From: an uncultured Spirochaetales bacterium
GTDB lineage: Bacteria > Spirochaetota > Spirochaetia > Sphaerochaetales > Sphaerochaetaceae
Assembly: GCA_937902565.1 (NCBI GenBank)
Contig: CALFMX010000123.1
Span: 1-10,266, forward strand
DNA: 10,266 nt
Direction of reading: 5' to 3'
In this document: positions 1 through 3,933 of the stretch, piece after piece
Layout of the letters: each line of letters starts with the position of its first letter
How positions within the stretch are numbered: the first letter of the stretch is position 1
Notes under the pieces: model-generated
Databases searched by the model: none
The model's input: the letters and a program-made list of their open reading frames with translations, nothing else
What the model was told of the DNA's origin: nothing
Translations under genes and position numbers: made by a program

Positions 1-41
1 GATCAGCCACTGCTCAGGAGTATCTGCAATCGAGATGAGCG

Positions 42-70
42 TGGCGCACTCTGATCATCACTACTACAAT
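42..70 (+). promoter_or_regulatory. Candidate sigma-70 promoter for the GntP permease gene
   Basis: A good -10 hexamer, TACAAT, lies at 65-70. The best -35 at a 17-base spacing (TGGCGC, 42-47) is poor, so an activator may be needed. Transcription would begin near 77 and give a leader of about 55 bases that contains the hairpin at 85-103 and the Shine-Dalgarno sequence at 118-124. Positions 1-64 show no gene that can be supported; short reading frames run in from the left edge but cannot be identified. Confidence 0.35.
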
Positions 71-84
71 CACACAGGATCTTC

Positions 85-103
85 CCTCCCTTTGTAAGGG
101 GGG
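85..103 (+). promoter_or_regulatory. Leader hairpin upstream of the permease gene
   Basis: The arms at 85-92 (CCTCCCTT) and 96-103 (AAGGGGGG) pair over eight positions, including one G-U, around the three-base loop 93-95. The hairpin ends 14 bases before the Shine-Dalgarno sequence. No T-run follows on the plus strand, so it is not a convincing intrinsic terminator. It could influence mRNA stability or translation of the permease, or be the remains of the upstream gene's 3' end. This rests on pairing seen by eye only. Confidence 0.35.
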
Positions 104-131
104 AGACTCATATTATCTAGGAGGAACGAAA

Positions 132-1475
132 ATGGCAGGTTGGTATCTTTTTCTCATCATCTTTATTGCCATCGTGGGAATGGTGCTCTTGATCTCAAAA
201 TACAAGTGGCATCCATTCATCGTACTCTTGCTTGCAGGGTACTTCGTCGGTGTCTTGGGCGGCATGAAAGTTGACGAATTGATCAACACCCTGACGTCAG
301 GATTTGGCTCGATTCTCGGCAGCATCGGTATCGTCATCATTGCCGGAACCATCATCGGCACCATCTTGGAGAAGACCGGAGCCGCACTGACCATGGCCAA
401 TACCATCTTGAATGTCGTGGGCAAGAAGCGGGCCCCCCTTACCATGAGCCTGACTGGCTACATCGTCAGTATCCCCGTCTTCTGTGATTCAGGCTTCGTT
501 ATCCTCTCTCCGATCAATCGGGCGCTTGCGGCAAAATCCGGGATCTCGCTGGCTGTTATGGCCACTTGCCTCAGCTCCGGCCTCTACGCAACCCACTGCC
601 TTGTTCCCCCGACCCCGGGCCCGATCATCATGGCAGGGGCACTCAACGCCGACCTCGGCCTTGTCATTCTCATCGGCCTGTTGGTGTCGATCGCCCCGAT
701 GCTCGTCGGATACTGGTATGCGCTGAAGATCTCCAGCAAGTTCGATATCCCCGCCAATCCTGAGGTGACGTTGGAGGAGCTGGTGGAGAAGTATGGAAAA
801 CTCCCCAATGCACTGCGCTCCTTCGCCCCGATCCTCCTGCCGATTGTCCTTATTGCACTCAAATCAGTGGCAGACTTCCCCAATGCCCCCTTTGGGACCG
901 GCTTTATACGGGACTTCTTCGACTTCATCGGAAACCCGGTGACCGCACTGATCCTGGGCGTCGGCCTCGCTGTCACCCTGATTCCGAAATCCGAGCCCAA
1001 GGGCACGGCATTCGACTGGCTCAGTGAAGGGATCAACAGCTCTGCCAGCATCTTGGCCATCACCGGTGCCGGTGGCGCCTTCGGGGCAGTGTTGAAGGCG
1101 ATGCCGATTGCTGCTGTCCTCAGTGGGACCTTGATGCAGATGAACGCCGGGCTTTTGATTCCCTTTATCATCGCAGCACTCCTCAAGACGGCGATGGGGG
1201 CATCGACGGTTGCCATGATCGTCACCAGCGCGATGATTGCACCGCTTATGGGCCAGTTAGGCTGGACCAGCGAGATTGCCAAGGTCCTGGCTCTGTTGGC
1301 CATCGGTGCCGGTTCGATGACCGTCTCCCATGCGAACGACAGTTACTTCTGGGTGGTCTCCCAGTTCTCGGATATGGATACCAGTACGGCGTACAAGACC
1401 CAGACGGGAGTGACGCTGGTGCAGGGTATCACCACCCTCATCGTACTGTTGATCATTGGTCTCTTTGTTCTCTGA
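132..1475 (+). CDS. GntP-family permease (gluconate/glycerate-type sugar-acid transporter)
   Basis: This 447-residue inner-membrane protein belongs to the GntP family of proton symporters for gluconate and related hydroxy or sugar acids; the family is usually about 440-450 residues, so it is complete. Hydrophobic helices run throughout. Family signatures are visible: PVFCDSGFVILSP (about residues 115-127), ATHCLVPPTPGP (153-164), a C-terminal AMGASTVAMIVTSAMIAP segment, and SHANDSYFWVVSQF followed by DMDTSTAYKTQTG near the end. The ATG at 132 is set by a strong Shine-Dalgarno sequence (TAGGAGG, 118-124) seven bases upstream. No kinase or dehydrogenase for the substrate is visible next to it, so the exact substrate (gluconate, glycerate, fructuronate, D-serine and others are known for the family) cannot be told. 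The TPR gene follows after 57 bases with a hairpin between them. Confidence 0.93.
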   Translation: MAGWYLFLIIFIAIVGMVLLISKYKWHPFIVLLLAGYFVGVLGGMKVDELINTLTSGFGSILGSIGIVIIAGTIIGTILEKTGAALTMANTILNVVGKKRAPLTMSLTGYIVSIPVFCDSGFVILSPINRALAAKSGISLAVMATCLSSGLYATHCLVPPTPGPIIMAGALNADLGLVILIGLLVSIAPMLVGYWYALKISSKFDIPANPEVTLEELVEKYGKLPNALRSFAPILLPIVLIALKSVADFPNAPFGTGFIRDFFDFIGNPVTALILGVGLAVTLIPKSEPKGTAFDWLSEGINSSASILAITGAGGAFGAVLKAMPIAAVLSGTLMQMNAGLLIPFIIAALLKTAMGASTVAMIVTSAMIAPLMGQLGWTSEIAKVLALLAIGAGSMTVSHANDSYFWVVSQFSDMDTSTAYKTQTGVTLVQGITTLIVLLIIGLFVL

Positions 1476-1491
1476 GCAATGTTTTAATCTC

Positions 1492-1516
1492 TTGGCGGTG
1501 GCGTTGCCACCGCCAA
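1492..1516 (+). other. Perfect 11-bp hairpin between permease and TPR genes
   Basis: The arm TTGGCGGTGGC (1492-1502) is exactly complementary to 1506-1516, with a three-base loop GTT. It starts 17 bases after the permease stop and ends 17 bases before the TPR start. Neither strand has a T-run directly after the stem, so it does not match a classical intrinsic terminator. It could protect the 3' end of a processed permease mRNA, cause partial termination, or lower expression of the downstream gene. Confidence 0.6.
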
Positions 1517-1532
1517 TGGTATAGGGTGAGGT

Positions 1533-2177
1533 ATGGATATCTTCAAATGGTACTACCAGAGGCGGATGCTCAATGCAATGGTCCAAAATTCCTGGGCTGA
1601 AGCGGAGCGATATGCCCAGAAGCTGATCGACCGTTCAGGCTCCTCGATGGGCTTGCAGTATAACCTTGCCCTCATCGCACTCGGGGGAGGGCGGACACAG
1701 GATGCGTATGACCTGGCCGAACAGACGGTCCGCCGCTATGGGGAGAGCCTGCGCCTCTGCCGCCTCCTCGGTGATATCTCCTACCTTGAGGGGCACCGTG
1801 AGCAAGCCCGATCGTGGTATACGCTCTCCCTCGATGACAACCCGGGAGAAAAAGAGCGGCACCTGATAGCAACTCGACTGGAAATTCTGGAGAGTGAGGA
1901 CTGTTATATACGTGCCCATGAGGCATTTGCCCTGATCCGAGAGGCCAACGACCTGATAGAGGAGCAGCCAGAAGAGGCAAAACGGTGCTATCTGGAGGTG
2001 GTGGAGAGTGATCCCACCCAAGTCGAGGCGTTGAATAACCTGGGGGTGCTTGCTCTCGAACACGACAAGGATGCCAGAGAGGCCATTGAGTGGTTCACCA
2101 AGGTACTCACCCTCGTAGACCACCATGGGGCGGGGCGAAACCTTGCCAAGGCCCGAAAGGCCCTCAAAGATGCCTGA
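1533..2177 (+). CDS. TPR-repeat protein of unknown role
   Basis: The predicted protein is 214 residues, soluble, with no signal peptide or membrane segment. It is almost wholly helical with tetratricopeptide-like units. The clearest are in the N-terminal half (QYNLALIALGGGRTQDAYDLAE, then CRLLGDISYLEGHREQARSWY) and the C-terminal half (EEAKRCYLEVVESDPTQVEA, then LNNLGVLALEHDKDAREAIEWF), with the usual alternation of small and aromatic residues. TPRs serve as protein-protein scaffolds; no enzymatic domain is present, so the partner is unknown. The start at 1533 is preceded by AGGGTGAG at only a few bases, not an ideal ribosome-binding site; Met12 at 1566 is an alternative. It may be co-transcribed with the permease, but the hairpin between them and the unrelated function argue against a shared task. 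It ends three bases before the convergent rlmE. Confidence 0.8.
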   Translation: MDIFKWYYQRRMLNAMVQNSWAEAERYAQKLIDRSGSSMGLQYNLALIALGGGRTQDAYDLAEQTVRRYGESLRLCRLLGDISYLEGHREQARSWYTLSLDDNPGEKERHLIATRLEILESEDCYIRAHEAFALIREANDLIEEQPEEAKRCYLEVVESDPTQVEALNNLGVLALEHDKDAREAIEWFTKVLTLVDHHGAGRNLAKARKALKDA

Positions 2178-2180
2178 TTG

Positions 2181-2783
2181 CTATCCTCTCCGGTCCAACC
2201 CCACTAGATAGACCTCGAAGGAGTCGTCCCGGCACGCCTTGGGCTTGTAGGGTTTGACCCGGGTGAAGAGCTCCCTCATCTCCTTGATGAGCGCCTCCTG
2301 CCCTCCGCCCTGGAAGAGCTTGACCACCAGGTTGCCGCCTACTGCCAGCTGTTCGCTGGCCAGGGCGATGACCGCTTCACAGAGCGCTTCGCTGCGGCTG
2401 GTGTCGACACTCCTGATCCCGCTCGTCTGCGGGGCGGCATCACTGATGATCACATCGTAGGGGCCATGGGCCACCAGTTGGGCCCGGATCTCCTCACTGA
2501 AGGCGTCGCCGACCAATTCTATTACCCCCTCAGGCAGGGGGTGTAGGGAGAGGGGATTGAGGTCCACGGCTACGATGCGTCCTCTCTGTGTGAGGAATTT
2601 TCGTTTGACGTAGAGGGTCCACGACCCCGGGGCCGCCCCGACATCGAGGACGGTATCGCCCCCCTTGATCAGGGAGAAGTGCTGCTGCATCTCCTCCAGC
2701 TTATATACCGACCGTGCAGGATACCCCTCGGCCCGTGCCTTGAGGGTGTAGGAGTCTGCGCGGTCTCTTCTGCTTTTGGCCAT
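2181..2783 (-). CDS. rlmE: 23S rRNA (uridine-2'-O-)-methyltransferase RlmE (FtsJ/RrmJ)
   Basis: RlmE transfers a methyl group from S-adenosylmethionine to the 2'-OH of U2552 in the A-loop of 23S rRNA, a late step of 50S maturation. The 200-residue protein is close to the 209 of E. coli. The SAM-binding DVGAAPGSW is at residues 47-55. The K-D-K-E tetrad of the family is complete: K28 (RSVYKLEE), D115 (ISDAAP), K155 (VVKLFQG) and E190 (SFEVYLV), a near-constant 9-10 residue offset from E. coli K38, D124, K164 and E199. The frame stays open upstream to 2885, but family similarity starts at MAKSRRDRADSYTLKARAEG, so ATG 2783 was chosen. No Shine-Dalgarno sequence precedes it; an extended -10 box six bases upstream suggests a leaderless transcript. 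A sigma-54 promoter 150 bases upstream on the same strand could also read into it. Confidence 0.95.
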   Translation of the reverse strand: MAKSRRDRADSYTLKARAEGYPARSVYKLEEMQQHFSLIKGGDTVLDVGAAPGSWTLYVKRKFLTQRGRIVAVDLNPLSLHPLPEGVIELVGDAFSEEIRAQLVAHGPYDVIISDAAPQTSGIRSVDTSRSEALCEAVIALASEQLAVGGNLVVKLFQGGGQEALIKEMRELFTRVKPYKPKACRDDSFEVYLVGLDRRG

Positions 2784-2789
2784 GGGCCA

Positions 2790-2798
2790 ATGATAGCA
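2790..2798 (-). promoter_or_regulatory. Extended -10 box giving a possible leaderless rlmE mRNA
   Basis: On the minus strand TGCTATCAT (2798 to 2790) is a TGn-extended -10 element matching the consensus hexamer at five of six positions. No good -35 is present, as is common for extended -10 promoters. Start of transcription six to seven bases downstream falls on the A of the rlmE ATG at 2783, which fits the missing Shine-Dalgarno sequence. This is inferred from spacing only. Confidence 0.4.
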
Positions 2799-2828
2799 GA
2801 AGAGCGGGGATGGAGAAAGGGTGGTGAC

Positions 2829-2874
2829 AAAGATGATGCCGGCGTCCGTGGGGTGTACAGGGGGCGCCGGCATC
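2829..2874 (-). terminator. Hairpin with weak U-tract ending small RNA B
   Basis: GATGCCGGCG and CGCCGGCATC (2865-2874 and 2835-2844) form a perfect, GC-rich 10-bp stem around a 20-base loop that is C-rich on the transcribed minus strand. The transcript would continue as AUCUUUG, so the U-tract is short and termination may be partial. Read-through would enter rlmE about 50 bases later. The large loop is atypical for an intrinsic terminator; the stem could be a structural element of the RNA instead. Confidence 0.45.
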
Positions 2875-2923
2875 AAGGAAATCACACTGTAAGGAGGTTT
2901 GAAAAAACTGTTGCTTTGTCCTG
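2829..2923 (-). ncRNA. Candidate sigma-54-dependent small RNA B (about 95 nt) with anti-Shine-Dalgarno motif
   Basis: The transcript is predicted from a perfect -24/-12 promoter at 2934-2949 and the hairpin at 2835-2874. The 5' part, starting near 2923 as CAGGACAAAGCAACAG, is nearly the same as that of small RNA A. A run of six U's follows, then ACCUCCUUA (2898 to 2890), a nine-base stretch identical to the anti-Shine-Dalgarno tail common at the 3' end of bacterial 16S rRNA. The RNA would therefore be able to pair with ribosome-binding sites. No reading frame on the minus strand supports a peptide here. Whether the RNA stops at the hairpin or continues as a long rlmE leader is open. Function is inferred, not shown. 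Confidence 0.5.
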
Positions 2924-2950
2924 CCTACTACTATGCAATTACTGTGCCAA
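2890..2950 (-). repeat. Direct repeat copy B (promoter plus 5' transcript segment)
   Basis: This block matches 3099-3158 in the same orientation. Agreement is strong over the -24 and -12 elements. It is lost over about six bases just after the -12 element, and returns over the start of the transcript (16 of 19 positions up to AGCAACA), the U-run and CUCCUU. That pattern is expected for a duplicated promoter and RNA 5' end, and not for a protein-coding duplication. Confidence 0.7.
2934..2949 (-). promoter_or_regulatory. Sigma-54 (RpoN) promoter for small RNA B
   Basis: Read on the minus strand the site is TGGCACAGTAATTGCA: TGGCAC (2949-2944), five bases, TTGCA (2938-2934). Every invariant base of the -24 GG and -12 GC elements is present at the right spacing. 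Counting 12 bases past the -12 C puts the start near 2923. Inverted repeats that could bind the required activator lie about 100-120 bp upstream, at 3015-3051. The second promoter of the same type at 3142-3157 makes a chance match less likely. Confidence 0.7.
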
Positions 2951-3014
2951 CTGTAATAACTTGGCTTATGATCCAGATATAACACTATAAGTTGTGTGTT
3001 ATAGTAATCCTACT

Positions 3015-3031
3015 GTGCAAAATAATTACAC
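3015..3031. promoter_or_regulatory. Degenerate activator-site candidate
   Basis: GTGCAAAATAATTACAC has arms GTGCAA and TTACAC, five of six complementary, around five bases. It resembles the better site at 3033-3051 but its spacing differs and one arm is imperfect. Its centre is about 100 bp upstream of the predicted start of small RNA B and about 20 bp from the neighbouring site, two helical turns. Confidence 0.3.
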
Positions 3032-3032
3032 C

Positions 3033-3051
3033 CTGTGCGAATTGTGCACAG
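3033..3051. promoter_or_regulatory. Enhancer (activator-binding) palindrome for promoter B
   Basis: CTGTGCGAATTGTGCACAG is a palindrome with six-base arms CTGTGC and GCACAG around seven bases, core GTGC-N7-GCAC. Its centre (3042) is about 119 bp upstream of the predicted start of small RNA B, a typical distance for a sigma-54 enhancer-binding protein. It touches the U-tract of the terminator of small RNA A, so the two cassettes abut without waste. Confidence 0.5.
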
Positions 3052-3086
3052 AAAAAGACGGGTGCCAAAAAGGAGTTTGGCACCCG
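3052..3086 (-). terminator. Intrinsic terminator of small RNA A
   Basis: On the minus strand an 11-bp perfect stem (3086-3076 with 3069-3059, CGGGTGCCAAA in each direction) closes a six-base loop CUCCUU and is followed at once by UCUUUUUC (3058-3051). This is a textbook rho-independent terminator for leftward transcription. On the plus strand the bases after the stem (GAGCAGTTGG) form no T-run, so the orientation is clear. No protein-coding gene to the right is transcribed leftward towards it, so the terminator serves a transcript that starts within the intergenic region. Confidence 0.8.
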
Positions 3087-3131
3087 AGCAGTTGGAAAAA
3101 GGAGGAGTATGAAAAATGTTGCTCTGTTCTG
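3052..3131 (-). ncRNA. Candidate sigma-54-dependent small RNA A (about 80 nt) with anti-Shine-Dalgarno motifs
   Basis: The RNA is delimited by a perfect -24/-12 promoter (3142-3157), giving a start near 3131, and a strong intrinsic terminator ending near 3052. Its 5' end CAGAACAGAGCAACA is shared with small RNA B. It then has five U's, an unpaired-looking CUCCUCCUUUUUCC (3107 to 3094), and the terminator hairpin whose loop shows a second CUCCUU. Pyrimidine-rich anti-Shine-Dalgarno stretches exposed in single strands and loops are known from several bacterial regulatory RNAs that block ribosome binding. No homologue is recognised by name. Promoter, size, terminator and duplication are seen in the sequence; expression, Hfq dependence and targets are unknown. 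Confidence 0.6.
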
Positions 3132-3158
3132 TCTATATTAGTGCAATAACCGTGCCAT
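3099..3158 (-). repeat. Direct repeat copy A (promoter plus 5' transcript segment)
   Basis: This is the partner of 2890-2950, about 208 bp away. The match covers TGGCAC-N5-TTGCA, then the transcript start through AGCAACA, the U-run and CUCCUU. Most differences in the transcribed part are A/G transitions on the minus strand, consistent with a duplication that has diverged while the RNA sequence was constrained. Confidence 0.7.
3142..3157 (-). promoter_or_regulatory. Sigma-54 (RpoN) promoter for small RNA A
   Basis: On the minus strand the site is TGGCACGGTTATTGCA: TGGCAC (3157-3152), five bases, TTGCA (3146-3142). It fits the sigma-54 consensus TGGCACG-N4-TTGCA completely. The start is expected near 3131. 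Two perfect inverted repeats at 3211-3227 and 3241-3255, centred about 88 and 117 bp upstream, are the likely sites of the ATP-dependent activator that sigma-54 needs. Confidence 0.75.
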
Positions 3159-3210
3159 GTCGAAAAAAGGGCTGTTTTGAGCGATATTCGGTACATTTTC
3201 TCGATTTTGT

Positions 3211-3227
3211 TGTGCAGGGCTTGCACA
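3211..3227. promoter_or_regulatory. Enhancer (activator-binding) palindrome, proximal site for promoter A
   Basis: TGTGCAGGGCTTGCACA has perfect six-base arms TGTGCA and TGCACA around five bases and holds the same GTGC-N7-GCAC core as 3033-3051 and 3241-3255. Its centre (3219) is about 88 bp upstream of the predicted start of small RNA A and 29 bp from the next site, close to three helical turns, so two dimers could bind one face of the DNA. Confidence 0.5.
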
Positions 3228-3240
3228 GCAGGGGAAAAGC

Positions 3241-3255
3241 GTGCAATTTTTGCAC
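3241..3255. promoter_or_regulatory. Enhancer (activator-binding) palindrome, distal site for promoter A
   Basis: GTGCAATTTTTGCAC is a perfect inverted repeat (GTGCAA, three bases, TTGCAC) with the GTGC-N7-GCAC core. Its centre (3248) is about 117 bp upstream of the start of small RNA A, nearly the same distance as the 3033-3051 site has from small RNA B. It ends only two bases before the candidate -35 of the divergent rhomboid gene, so a bound protein could also affect that promoter. Confidence 0.5.
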
Positions 3256-3257
3256 AA

Positions 3258-3287
3258 TTGACGATTGGCAGGGAGTCTCGCTACTGT
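3258..3287 (+). promoter_or_regulatory. Candidate rhomboid gene promoter
   Basis: TTGACG (3258-3263, five of six to consensus) is followed after 18 bases by the weaker TACTGT (3282-3287). Transcription would start near 3294, one base before the ATG at 3295, implying an mRNA with almost no leader. This agrees with the lack of a usable Shine-Dalgarno sequence (GGAG at 3290-3293 is too close to the start). Confidence 0.45.
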
Positions 3288-3294
3288 ATGGAGT

Positions 3295-3933
3295 ATGAGA
3301 AGCCCCTCCATCATCAATCGTCGATTCAAAGACAATACATATAAAAACTTTACTCTTGTGATCGTGGTGATCAACGCCATCCTCTATCTGGTCACCGAGT
3401 TCATCAATCCACGGGCAACCATCTACCTTGCCATGATTCCTTCTCTGGTGCTGAGGGGGTGGCTCTGGCAGTTTGTGACCTACATGTTCGTCCACAGCGG
3501 CTTCTCCCACATCCTCTTCAACATGCTCAGCCTCTACATCTTCGGTTCGATGGTCGAGAAGCGGATCGGGAGCAAGGAGTTCTTGCTCTTCTACCTGCTC
3601 ACCGGCACCCTCAGCGGTGTGGTGAGCTTTGTAAGCTACGTGCTTGCCGGCACCAATGTCATCCTCGTCGGCGCCAGTGGCGCCATCTACGGGGTGCTCC
3701 TGATGTTTGCGGTCTTCTTCCCCTATTCGGTGATCTACGTCTTCGGCATCCTGCCGGTGAGGGCCCCGATCCTGGTGATCGTCTACGCCCTCATCGAGCT
3801 CTATAGCCAGGTCTTTGGGCGCGGGGGTAATATCGCACACCTCGCCCACCTCAGCGGGCTGGTCATCGCCTACCTCTACTGCCGCATCAGGATGCGGATC
3901 AATCCCATCGAGGTCTTCAAGAGGACCCTCTAG
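3295..3933 (+). CDS. Rhomboid-family intramembrane serine protease
   Basis: Rhomboids cut transmembrane substrates inside the bilayer with a Ser-His dyad. This 212-residue protein has six membrane segments in a compact GlpG-like core with only a short N-terminal tail. Signatures are all present: HSGFSHILFNM in the second helix region (H72 and N76 for the oxyanion side), GASG with catalytic S129, and AHLAHLSGL with catalytic H185. It is probably active. The natural substrate cannot be deduced. The start is the ATG at 3295; a TTG at 3265 in frame would add ten residues but lies between the promoter boxes. The last codons overlap the convergent add gene by four bases, the two stops sharing CTAG at 3930-3933. 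It is divergent from the small-RNA region. Confidence 0.92.
   Translation: MRSPSIINRRFKDNTYKNFTLVIVVINAILYLVTEFINPRATIYLAMIPSLVLRGWLWQFVTYMFVHSGFSHILFNMLSLYIFGSMVEKRIGSKEFLLFYLLTGTLSGVVSFVSYVLAGTNVILVGASGAIYGVLLMFAVFFPYSVIYVFGILPVRAPILVIVYALIELYSQVFGRGGNIAHLAHLSGLVIAYLYCRIRMRINPIEVFKRTL

Noticed and set aside
1-38. C-terminal end of an upstream plus-strand gene (SATAQEYLQSR then stop)
   Set aside because: It is plausible in composition, but two other frames are also open from the edge and eleven residues are not enough to choose or identify one.
2784-2885. N-terminal extension of RlmE to 2885
   Set aside because: The extra 34 residues do not look like the family, would include the hairpin at 2835-2874, and the known family start MAKSRRDRADSYTLKA lies at 2783.
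2899-2982. Plus-strand small ORF after a perfect TAAGGAGGT (TTG start, 27 codons)
   Set aside because: The gap between the Shine-Dalgarno-like sequence and TTG is a single base, the matching frame in the other repeat copy ends after 10 codons (3109-3141), and the peptides are not alike in that frame. The sequence is better explained as the complement of an anti-Shine-Dalgarno motif in a minus-strand RNA.
3059-3107. Plus-strand RNA acting as a CsrA-type sponge (AAGGAG in a hairpin loop, GGAGGAG nearby)
   Set aside because: The loop motif fits a CsrA site, but no plus-strand promoter upstream is visible and the hairpin's T-run is on the minus strand. Kept only as an alternative if plus-strand transcripts are ever found.
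3116-3298. Plus-strand ORF of 60 codons starting MLLCSVYISAITVP
   Set aside because: Its similarity to the other copy (AITVP and neighbours) lies wholly in the duplicated promoter block. It runs through two palindromes and both rhomboid promoter boxes and has no properly spaced ribosome-binding site.
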